Origin: Bacteroidales bacterium | GTDB lineage: Bacteria; Bacteroidota; Bacteroidia; Bacteroidales; UBA7960 | Length of the DNA: 6,483 bases | NCBI GenBank assembly: GCA_007131125.1 | Contig: SLRE01000201.1 | Coordinates: 1 to 6,483, forward strand | Direction: 5' to 3' | In this document: in pieces, positions 1-5,594 of the stretch | Layout of the letters: every line of letters begins with the position of its first letter | Position numbering within the stretch: the first letter of the stretch is position 1 | Notes under the pieces: generated by a model | Database searches by the model: none | What the model was told of the DNA's origin: nothing | The model's input: only the letters and a program-made list of their open reading frames with translations | Made by a program: the position numbers and the translations under genes

Positions 1-457
1 AGATTTTTTTTCATGCTTTGAAGAATCTGAAATTACGCATGGAAAGGTAAAGGTTGAGCTGATGCTGGAGAAAAAAAGCAACATGCTTGTCCTTGATTTT
101 AAAATAAAGGGAAAGGTTGAAGTGGTTTGCGACCGTTGTTTGGAAAACTATCATGAAACCCTTAACCTGGCCAAAACCCTTTATGTAAAGTTTGGGAATG
201 CGCATGAGGAGCAAACTGAAGACATCATCAGCATCCCTGAAAGCGAAATACATGTTGATGTTTCGCATTTTATTTATGAGTTTTTGCATCTGGGATTGCC
301 CCTGAAGCGTGTTCACTCAACCGACCCTGAAAAAGGAGCTGGCTGTGACCCCGGAATTATTCAAAAACTTGAAGAGCACCATGGTGAAAACAAAGGCACC
401 CGGAAAATAAGTGAAACGGACGGTGCCTGGCAGGAACTGAGGAAGCTCAAATTTTAG
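1..457 (+). CDS. DUF177/YceD family protein, 3' part (5' end outside window)
   Basis: The frame is open from base 2 and ends with TAG at 455-457. No start is needed inside the window; the ATG at 62 is probably internal, because the residues before it (ending HGKVKVEL) continue the fold. Visible are the CxRC motif of DUF177 (CDRCLENY), an acidic stretch, the segment LGLPLKRVH, a lone Cys in GAGCDP, and a C-terminal end WQELRKLKF. The gene lies 79 bases before rpmF, the classic place for yceD. Family members are linked to 23S rRNA accumulation in plants, and the bacterial role is poorly defined, so a part in 50S assembly is inference. Many DUF177 proteins carry a second Cys cluster (CPxCG) near the C-terminus; here only one Cys remains, which I recall as usual for Bacteroidota members. 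The family call is fairly sure, the function is not. Confidence 0.85.
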   Translation, partial: DFFSCFEESEITHGKVKVELMLEKKSNMLVLDFKIKGKVEVVCDRCLENYHETLNLAKTLYVKFGNAHEEQTEDIISIPESEIHVDVSHFIYEFLHLGLPLKRVHSTDPEKGAGCDPGIIQKLEEHHGENKGTRKISETDGAWQELRKLKF

Positions 458-468
458 AAGAAACATCC

Positions 469-489
469 ATTTGATTGTTTTAATCAAAT
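469..489. repeat. Perfect AT-rich inverted repeat upstream of rpmF
   Basis: Arms ATTTGATT (469-476) and AATCAAAT (482-489) are perfect 8-base inverted copies around the 5-base spacer GTTTT. It begins 11 bases after the DUF177 stop and ends 47 bases before the rpmF start. No run of T follows and the stem has only one G-C pair, so it is a poor intrinsic terminator. It could be an operator, an mRNA hairpin in the rpmF leader, or chance in AT-rich spacer DNA. Confidence 0.5.
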
Positions 490-536
490 TATCAATACAG
501 GAAACTTAAAACAACAACCTTAAATAAATAAGAATT

Positions 537-722
537 ATGGCACATCCAAAGAGTAAGATTTCAAAAACCCGCCGCGATAAGCGTCGTACTCATTACAAGG
601 CGGTAGAGCCCTCCCTGACCAGCTGCTCCAATTGCGGTTCAGCCAAGCTCATGCACAGGGTTTGTCCGGAGTGTGGTTATTACAGGGGCCAAATTGCCAT
701 TGAGAAGACCACGACTGCATAA
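537..722 (+). CDS. rpmF: Large ribosomal subunit protein bL32
   Basis: This 61-residue basic protein is the 50S protein L32. The N-terminus MAHPKSKISKTRRDKRRTHYK is the typical start, in which MAxPK/RxKxSKxRRDxRR is diagnostic. It is the zinc-binding (C+) form: CSNCG and CPECGYYRG place Cys at residues 30, 33, 43 and 46 as a four-Cys zinc ribbon. Length matches the family (about 57-65). The ATG at 537 is preceded by A-rich sequence with no Shine-Dalgarno motif, as is normal in Bacteroidota. It stands between the DUF177 gene and plsX (44-base gap), the standard context, and is probably cotranscribed with them. A four-Cys L32 needs zinc; I see no zinc-free paralogue in this window. Confidence 0.97.
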   Translation: MAHPKSKISKTRRDKRRTHYKAVEPSLTSCSNCGSAKLMHRVCPECGYYRGQIAIEKTTTA

Positions 723-766
723 AGCTTTACTTAATTTTACCCGATTAGCTTACCAACTAAGGCGAA

Positions 767-1729
767 ATGAAAATTGGTATTGATGTAATGGGTGGTGACT
801 TTGCTCCAGGTGCTACGGTATCCGGGGCAATTCTTGCTTTACAGGAAATCCCGGCCGGCGACCGTATTGTTTTGATAGGGGATAAGCCAACCATTTTAAA
901 ACAACTGGACTCCCATAACGTAAGTGCGGATAATTTTGATATTGAGCACGCTCCCGAATTGATAGCCATGGGAGAACAGCCCACGCGGGCTTTTGCCCAG
1001 AAACCCAACTCCAGCATTTCCCGGGGTTTTCAATTGCTGAAATCCGAAAAGATTGATGCTTTTTCCAGTGCGGGAAATACGGGTGCCATGCTGGTTGGCT
1101 CCATTTACAGCGTCAATGCTGTTCAGGGGATCATCAGGCCGGCCACCACCTCAATCATTCCGAAAGAAAGCGGGGGAATGGGCGTGCTTATTGATGTGGG
1201 AACCAACCCCGACAGCAAACCCGATGTTATCTACCAGTTTGGACTGCTTGGCTCTATTTATGCCAGGTATGTTTATGGTATTGAAAATCCTAAGGTTGGC
1301 CTGCTGAATATTGGAGAAGAAGAAGATAAAGGGAGCCTGCTTTGTCAGTCTGCTTTCCGATTGATGAAAGATAGCAGAGACTTTCATTTTATCGGTAACG
1401 TGGAAAGCCGGGATCTTTTTAAGGACAAAGTGGATGTGTTTGTTTGTGATGGATTTACAGGCAACATCCTCCTGAAAAATATGGAGGCCATGTACCGCCT
1501 GATGATTAAGAGAGGCCTGACCGATGAATTCTTCTCCCGTTTCAATTACGAAAATTATGGAGGCACTCCCATCCTCGGCATCAACTCTACCGTAGTGGTT
1601 GGGCACGGCATATCCAATAATGTTGCCATTAAAAACATGATCCTGCATTCAAAGCATGTGTATGAGGCAAAATTATCCGATAAGATTCGTGAAACCCTTG
1701 ATCAATATACACAAAGGCAGTTTATTTAG
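767..1729 (+). CDS. plsX: Phosphate acyltransferase PlsX
   Basis: PlsX is a peripheral membrane enzyme that turns acyl-ACP and phosphate into acyl-phosphate, the acyl donor used by PlsY to start phospholipid synthesis. The 320 residues fit the family (about 320-350). Motifs in order are the N-terminal IGIDVMGGDFAP (residues 3-14), SAGNTGA (101-107), MGVLIDVGTNPDSKPD, the segment VGLLNIGEEEDKG, VDVFVCDGFTGNILLK, and the C-terminal YGGTPILGINSTVVVGHG. The ATG at 767 gives the canonical MKIGIDVMGGD start, and AAGG lies 4 bases upstream. It is 44 bases after rpmF and 38 bases before fabH, which fits one transcript. All expected motifs are present and nothing looks broken. Confidence 0.96.
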   Translation: MKIGIDVMGGDFAPGATVSGAILALQEIPAGDRIVLIGDKPTILKQLDSHNVSADNFDIEHAPELIAMGEQPTRAFAQKPNSSISRGFQLLKSEKIDAFSSAGNTGAMLVGSIYSVNAVQGIIRPATTSIIPKESGGMGVLIDVGTNPDSKPDVIYQFGLLGSIYARYVYGIENPKVGLLNIGEEEDKGSLLCQSAFRLMKDSRDFHFIGNVESRDLFKDKVDVFVCDGFTGNILLKNMEAMYRLMIKRGLTDEFFSRFNYENYGGTPILGINSTVVVGHGISNNVAIKNMILHSKHVYEAKLSDKIRETLDQYTQRQFI

Positions 1730-1767
1730 TAACGGGATGAATTCGTTTCGACTAATAAAATTTTGAT

Positions 1768-2766
1768 ATGACAAAAATCAACGCGGCCATTACTGCCATT
1801 CACAGTTACCTTCCGGAAACCATTCTTTCCAACAAAGATTTGGAGAAAATGGTCGACACTACCGATGAATGGATCACCACCCGCACTGGTATTAAAGAAC
1901 GCAGGATTTTAAAAGGCAAAGGGCTGGGTACTTCCGATATGGCTGCAGAAGCTGTTAAAGGCCTTCTGGAAAAGCGCGGGATTGGTCCCGAGGAAGTAGA
2001 TTTGCTACTTTGTACCACCGTAACCCCCGATATGAAGTTTCCTGCAACCGCCAATGTGATCAGCGACAAAACCGGCATTAAAAATGCTTTCAGTTTCGAC
2101 CTGAATGCTGCCTGTTCCGGTTTTATTTATGGTTTGGTTACAGCGGCCAACTTTGTAGAATTGGGAAAATACAAAAAAGTGGTGGTAGTTGGAGCAGACA
2201 AAATGTCGTCAATTGTGGATTATACCGACCGCCAAACCTGTGTTATTTTTGGAGACGGAGCTTCTGCACTTTTGCTTGAGCCAACCACAGAAGATCTGGG
2301 CGTGATGGATCATAAATTTGAAACCGATGGTTCCGGCCGTGTCCATCTGCATATGAAAGCCGGAGGTTCGGTAAAACCTCCATCCCATGAAACCATCGAT
2401 GCCCGCGAGCATTATGTTTACCAGGAAGGACAAGCCGTTTTTAAGTTTGCCGTTACAAATATGGCCGATGTTACCCTGGACCTCATGAAGAGAAATAACC
2501 TGCAGGGAGAAGATATTTCCTGGCTGGTGCCTCACCAGGCCAACATGCGCATAATTGAAGCCACCGCCCGTTGTGCCAATGTACCCATGAACCGGGTAAT
2601 GGTCAACATCCAAAGGTATGGCAATACCACCAATGCTACCATTCCACTTTGCTTGTGGGAGTACGAAAAGCAATTGAAAAAGGGAGACAACATCATTTTA
2701 ACTGCCTTTGGCGGAGGTTTTACCTGGGGAGCGGTTTGGCTTAAGTGGGCCTATGATCCCCGTTAA
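1768..2766 (+). CDS. fabH: 3-oxoacyl-ACP synthase III (KAS III)
   Basis: FabH condenses an acyl-CoA primer, usually acetyl-CoA, with malonyl-ACP to begin type II fatty acid synthesis in the cytoplasm. The 332 residues match the family. The thiolase-fold triad is visible: Cys116 in LNAACSGF, His256 in VPHQANMRI and Asn286 in YGNTTNAT. Also typical are the N-terminal TDEWITTRTGIKERR, the FGDGASALLL segment and the C-terminal TAFGGGFTWGAVWLKW. The ATG at 1768 gives the expected length. In many bacteria FabH specificity sets straight versus branched chain fatty acids, and the sequence alone does not settle this. It is the last plus-strand gene before a terminator, and it converges with the MazG-type gene 33 bases away. 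Confidence 0.97.
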   Translation: MTKINAAITAIHSYLPETILSNKDLEKMVDTTDEWITTRTGIKERRILKGKGLGTSDMAAEAVKGLLEKRGIGPEEVDLLLCTTVTPDMKFPATANVISDKTGIKNAFSFDLNAACSGFIYGLVTAANFVELGKYKKVVVVGADKMSSIVDYTDRQTCVIFGDGASALLLEPTTEDLGVMDHKFETDGSGRVHLHMKAGGSVKPPSHETIDAREHYVYQEGQAVFKFAVTNMADVTLDLMKRNNLQGEDISWLVPHQANMRIIEATARCANVPMNRVMVNIQRYGNTTNATIPLCLWEYEKQLKKGDNIILTAFGGGFTWGAVWLKWAYDPR

Positions 2767-2788
2767 AATACGAAAAGTTTTTTCATGG

Positions 2789-2826
2789 AACCCCGGCTGC
2801 TAACCCCGTAGCTTGGGGTTTTTTTT
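2789..2826 (+). terminator. Rho-independent terminator after fabH
   Basis: AACCCC (2802-2807) pairs with GGGGTT (2815-2820) around a 7-base loop and runs into T at 2819-2826, eight in a row. A second AACCCC at 2789-2794 could pair with the same GGGGTT, with GCTA (2799-2802) and TAGC (2809-2812) forming an inner helix, so two folds compete and both end at the T run. The core hairpin lies inside the 3' coding end of the convergent MazG-type gene. On the minus strand no T run follows the hairpin, so it should work for fabH only. Confidence 0.8.
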
Positions 2827-3129
2827 ATGCCTCAGGGCGTCCCGGCTGGTTTTTTTCTCCAGGTTGGCTTTAAGGGCTTCGGTAAGGTCCACCCCGGTTT
2901 GGTTGGCAATACAAAAAAGCACAAACAAAACATCGGCCATTTCATCGGATAACTGCCCGGGGTCTTCCTCCTGCTTAAAGGATTGGTCGCCATAAGTGCG
3001 GGCCATGATCCGGGCCAGTTCACCCACCTCTTCCGTTAAAATGGCCATGTTGGTCAGTTCGCTGAAATACCTTACCCCGGTGGTGTTTATCCACTGATCA
3101 ATGATTTGCTGAGCTTCCTTTATGGTCAT
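2800..3129 (-). CDS. MazG-type nucleotide pyrophosphohydrolase
   Basis: This 109-residue all-alpha protein belongs to the single-domain MazG-like group, which hydrolyses nucleoside triphosphates to monophosphate and pyrophosphate using magnesium. The metal-binding pattern is present: EEVGE (Glu33, Glu34, Glu37) followed by DEMADVLF (Glu63, Asp66). The N-terminal EAQQIIDQWI and RYFSELTNMAILTEEVGELARIMAR resemble the MazG-like proteins common in Bacteroidota. Substrate is not readable from sequence; cleaning up non-canonical or excess nucleotides is inference. It starts with ATG 22 bases after dtd and is the last gene of the rsgA-dtd operon. Its last codons (NPKLRG, then TAG) are read across the fabH terminator hairpin. 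It is too short to be full-length two-domain MazG, hence no gene symbol. Confidence 0.88.
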   Translation of the reverse strand: MTIKEAQQIIDQWINTTGVRYFSELTNMAILTEEVGELARIMARTYGDQSFKQEEDPGQLSDEMADVLFVLFCIANQTGVDLTEALKANLEKKTSRDALRHKKNPKLRG

Positions 3130-3151
3130 GGGTTTGTTTTTTTAAAAAGCT

Positions 3152-3604
3152 TTATTCTTTGTTTTTGGAATCGATCGTAATGGTAACGGGTCCGTCGTTT
3201 ACCAGGGATATTTTCATGTATGCCCCGAAAATCCCGGAGCATACCCTCAACCCACTCTCTTTTTCCAACGCGCGGATAAACTCTTCATAGAGGGGAATGG
3301 CTTGTTCCGGGGCGGCCGCCCTGATATAAGAGGGGCGGTTGCCTTTTTTTGTGCTGGCATGCAGGGTAAACTGGCTGATTACCATCAATTCTCCCTGAAC
3401 ATTCTTAACCGAAAGATTCATAACCCCATCGGCATCGTCAAATACCCTCAGGCGGGAGATCTTTCCCGCCAGCCATGTGATATCTTCATGATTGTCTGCT
3501 TCCTCAACGCCCTGCAAAACAAGAAGGCCTTTTCCAATGGAAGCATGTTCTTTTCCTTCAATAAAAACGCTGGCTTTTTCAACTTTCTGAATGACTACAC
3601 GCAT
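3152..3604 (-). CDS. dtd: D-aminoacyl-tRNA deacylase
   Basis: DTD removes D-amino acids (and glycine) wrongly attached to tRNA, protecting translation; it is a cytoplasmic homodimer. The 150 residues match the family (about 145-150). Diagnostic motifs are MRVVIQKVEKASV at the start, SQFTLH (residues 77-82) and NDGPVT (136-141), whose Gly138-Pro139 is the cross-subunit Gly-cisPro pair that excludes L-amino acids. KGNRPSY and the GAYMKISLV strand before it also fit. The ATG at 3604 is 11 bases after the rsgA stop, and an AGGAG stretch at the end of rsgA lies upstream of it. It sits in the middle of the rsgA-dtd-MazG run and is surely cotranscribed with rsgA given the spacing. Confidence 0.96.
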   Translation of the reverse strand: MRVVIQKVEKASVFIEGKEHASIGKGLLVLQGVEEADNHEDITWLAGKISRLRVFDDADGVMNLSVKNVQGELMVISQFTLHASTKKGNRPSYIRAAAPEQAIPLYEEFIRALEKESGLRVCSGIFGAYMKISLVNDGPVTITIDSKNKE

Positions 3605-3615
3605 ATGATAATGTT

Positions 3616-4539
3616 TTAACTCCTGGTGTCAATATTCAACAGCATGTTTAGATAGTTTGAATACCTGGAAAGGCTGATGCTGCCTTCCTCAACCTTTTCC
3701 TTTACTTTGCAGCCGGGTTCATTGTAATGGGTACAGTTATCGAATCGGCAACGGTTGAAATATTTGCGCATTTCCGGGAAATAATGACAAAACTCCCAAG
3801 GTTCGTAGTCTACCATTCCGAACTCTTTTATTCCCGGGGTATCAATGATAAATCCATTGTTGGAAAGAGGGAACATCTCAGCAAAAGTGGTGGTATGCTT
3901 ACCTTTTTGGTGTGCCCTGGAAATGGATTGTACTTTCAGGTTCAGGCCTGGCTCAATGGCATTGATCAGGGCCGATTTTCCCACACCCGAATGTCCCGAT
4001 AAAAGGGAGGTTTTTCCACTGAGCATATTGTTGAAATCCTCAAGGTTGGTATTCTCTGTAGCAGAAACATGCAAACAAGGATACCCTATGTCTTCATACA
4101 GGCGGGTGAGTTCGTGAAGGGTTTGATTTTCCTCTTCGGTTTGGATAAGGTCCACTTTGTTAAAAACAATAACCGCCGGTATGCTGTATGCTTCGCAGGT
4201 TACCAGGAAGCGGTCAATAAAGCCGGTGGAGGTTTTCGGCAGGTTGAGGGTGGCGATGATTACAGCCTGGTCAATATTGGCTGCAATCACGTGTTTTCGG
4301 CGGCTAAGGTTGGTGGCCTTTCTGACAATGTAATTGCTCCGGTCCTGAATATCCTGTATAAGACCTGGCAGGTTATCGGTTTGCGGAGAAAATTCAACCC
4401 GGTCTCCTACAGCCACCGGGTTTGTTGAGCGGCTGCCGGACATTTTTAATTTTCCACGTAATTTGCAGGAATGCCTTTTTCCCTGCTCATCCATTACGGT
4501 ATACCAGCTGCCGGTAGATTTGGTAACAATACCAGTCAA
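3616..4539 (-). CDS. rsgA: Small ribosomal subunit biogenesis GTPase RsgA, TTG start
   Basis: RsgA (YjeQ) is a circularly permuted GTPase that checks late 30S maturation. The 307 residues show an N-terminal OB-fold (about 1-70, starting GIVTKSTGSWYTV), then the permuted G motifs: NKVD (127-130), P-loop GHSGVGKS (182-189), GKHTTT, and DTPG (233-236). The C-terminal zinc domain has Cys264, Cys269, His271 and Cys277, the C-x4-C-x-H-x5-C pattern. The start must be TTG at 4539-4537: upstream there are only four sense codons before an in-frame TAG (4554-4552), none of them ATG or GTG, and the first ATG downstream (codon 16) would delete the first OB-fold strand. It heads the minus-strand operon and diverges from gldA. 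Confidence 0.95.
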   Translation of the reverse strand: MTGIVTKSTGSWYTVMDEQGKRHSCKLRGKLKMSGSRSTNPVAVGDRVEFSPQTDNLPGLIQDIQDRSNYIVRKATNLSRRKHVIAANIDQAVIIATLNLPKTSTGFIDRFLVTCEAYSIPAVIVFNKVDLIQTEEENQTLHELTRLYEDIGYPCLHVSATENTNLEDFNNMLSGKTSLLSGHSGVGKSALINAIEPGLNLKVQSISRAHQKGKHTTTFAEMFPLSNNGFIIDTPGIKEFGMVDYEPWEFCHYFPEMRKYFNRCRFDNCTHYNEPGCKVKEKVEEGSISLSRYSNYLNMLLNIDTRS

Positions 4540-4565
4540 TGTTTCGGAATTCTAAAGTGTTTACC

Positions 4566-4595
4566 TTCTATTTTTTCATAAAATTAGTAATTTCG
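4566..4595 (+). promoter_or_regulatory. Candidate Bacteroidota-type promoter for gldA
   Basis: TTC at 4566-4568, then 19 bases, then TAATTTCG at 4588-4595, resembles the TTG-N19-TAnnTTTG pattern with one mismatch in each element. Transcription would begin near 4600, giving a very short leader before the gldA ATG at 4615. No Shine-Dalgarno motif is seen. The site interleaves with the opposing rsgA promoter candidate. Confidence 0.45.
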
Positions 4596-4608
4596 CACAA
4601 ATCCGCAA
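4579..4608 (-). promoter_or_regulatory. Candidate Bacteroidota-type promoter for rsgA-dtd-MazG
   Basis: Read on the minus strand, TTG at 4608-4606 is followed after exactly 19 bases by TAATTTTA at 4586-4579. The Bacteroidota housekeeping pattern is TTG, about 19 bases, then TAnnTTTG, so only the last base differs. The expected transcript would start around 4570-4575, leaving a leader of roughly 30-35 bases before the TTG start codon of rsgA. The elements overlap the gldA promoter candidate on the other strand. Confidence 0.5.
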
Positions 4609-4614
4609 TTTCCC

Positions 4615-5523
4615 ATGTCTATAGAATCCAAAAATGTAACAAAGGTCTTCGGCACGCAGAGGGCTTTAGACAATGTTTCTTTTAAGGTAAAACAGGGCGA
4701 AGTGGTTGCCCTTCTGGGCCCCAACGGGGCGGGTAAATCCACCCTGATGAAAATCATCACCTGCTTTATTCCCCAAACCGGGGGGCAGGTTTCGGTATGT
4801 GGGTATGATGTGGTTACACACCCCCTGGAGGTCAGGAAACGAATTGGTTACCTTCCCGAAAACAACCCCCTTTACCACGATATGTATGTAAAGGAATACC
4901 TGGAGTTTGTGGCCGGGCTGTATAAAATGGGAAAGGCCGGCCGGAAGAGGGTTTCCGAGATGATTGAAACCACAGGGCTTACCCTGGAATACCGAAAAAA
5001 GATCGGGGCCTTGTCGAAGGGATACCGGCAAAGGGTTGGCCTTGCCCAGGCCCTTATACATGACCCTGAGGTATTGATACTGGATGAGCCAACCTCCGGG
5101 CTTGACCCAAACCAGCTGGCAGAGATCCGCGGCCTGATCACCAAAATCGGGAAAGAGAAAACCGTAATGCTTTCCACCCATATTATGCAGGAAGTGGAAG
5201 CAGTTTGCGACCGGGTGATCATTATCAACAAGGGCCGGATCATGGCAGATGCCCCAACCGGTGAGATACAGTTGTTGAATGAGGCCAGCCGCATCATCAG
5301 GGTTGAGTTCGACAAGCCTGCTGATGAAGAAGTGCTAAAGCAACTTAAAGGGGTTGTAGATGTGATAAAAGAGAAAAATACCGTTTACAAAATATTCTCC
5401 CAGAGTGAAAAAGATATCCGTGCAGATATCTTTAATTATGCAGTGAAGAATGGCCTGGTTATTCTTGCCATGGACCATGAAGAGCAAACCCTGGAGCAGG
5501 TTTTCAGGCAGCTTACCTTGTGA
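4615..5523 (+). CDS. gldA: ABC transporter ATP-binding protein, GldA type
   Basis: This 302-residue protein has one ABC ATPase domain: Walker A GPNGAGKST (35-43), Q-loop region GYLPENNPLY with Glu82 in place of Gln, signature LSKGYRQR (133-140), Walker B VLILDEP (153-159, catalytic Glu158), D-loop SGLDP (161-165) and His189 in LSTHI. About 75 residues follow as the C-terminal extension usual for ABC-2 type exporters. The Glu Q-loop and SKGYRQR place it in the GldA/NatA-like group, and MSIESKNVTKVFGTQRALDNVSF resembles Bacteroidota GldA. In Flavobacterium GldA works with the membrane proteins GldF and GldG and is linked to gliding; no gldF or gldG is in this window, and GldA-like genes occur in non-gliders, so gliding is not implied. 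The ATG at 4615 gives the typical start. Confidence 0.85.
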   Translation: MSIESKNVTKVFGTQRALDNVSFKVKQGEVVALLGPNGAGKSTLMKIITCFIPQTGGQVSVCGYDVVTHPLEVRKRIGYLPENNPLYHDMYVKEYLEFVAGLYKMGKAGRKRVSEMIETTGLTLEYRKKIGALSKGYRQRVGLAQALIHDPEVLILDEPTSGLDPNQLAEIRGLITKIGKEKTVMLSTHIMQEVEAVCDRVIIINKGRIMADAPTGEIQLLNEASRIIRVEFDKPADEEVLKQLKGVVDVIKEKNTVYKIFSQSEKDIRADIFNYAVKNGLVILAMDHEEQTLEQVFRQLTL

Positions 5524-5550
5524 TGGATAACATTTTATTGCTTACCTTTG
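5518..5550 (+). promoter_or_regulatory. Candidate metK promoter with consensus -7 element
   Basis: TACCTTTG at 5543-5550 matches the Bacteroidota -7 consensus TAnnTTTG at every fixed base. A TTG at 5518-5520 lies 22 bases upstream, a little farther than the usual 19-21, and falls in the last sense codon of gldA. Transcription would start about 5555, leaving about 40 AT-rich bases before metK. This suggests metK is expressed apart from gldA. Confidence 0.5.
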
Positions 5551-5594
5551 CAGGTCAAAATAAAATAACATATTAAAGTAATTAGTTATTAGTC

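Noticed and set aside
732..739. TAATTTTA before plsX as a -7 promoter element
   Set aside because: No TTG lies at a suitable distance upstream, and the gene fits a cotranscribed rpmF-plsX-fabH unit.
1758..1765. AAATTTTG before fabH as a -7 promoter element
   Set aside because: It ends only two bases before the fabH ATG and lacks a fitting upstream element.
2209..2673. A 154-codon open frame antisense to fabH, and a similar one at 1151-1648 antisense to plsX
   Set aside because: Both are opposite intact, conserved enzymes and have no family features or plausible start context.
2772..2784. GAAAA-N3-TTTTC hairpin as terminator of the minus-strand operon
   Set aside because: The stem has five pairs with only one G-C and a weak T tail on the minus strand, too weak to claim.
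3130..3151. A/T runs between dtd and the MazG-type gene as a terminator
   Set aside because: There is no G-C stem, and the 22-base gap fits continued transcription.
5523..5576. A 17-codon frame (MDNILLLTFAGQNKITY) whose ATG overlaps the gldA stop
   Set aside because: It is very short, contains the metK promoter candidate, and has no support beyond the TGATG overlap, which can arise by chance.
5524..5594. Possible SAM riboswitch upstream of metK
   Set aside because: The spacer is 71 bases, AT-rich and without G-C helices, too short and unstructured for the known SAM riboswitch classes.
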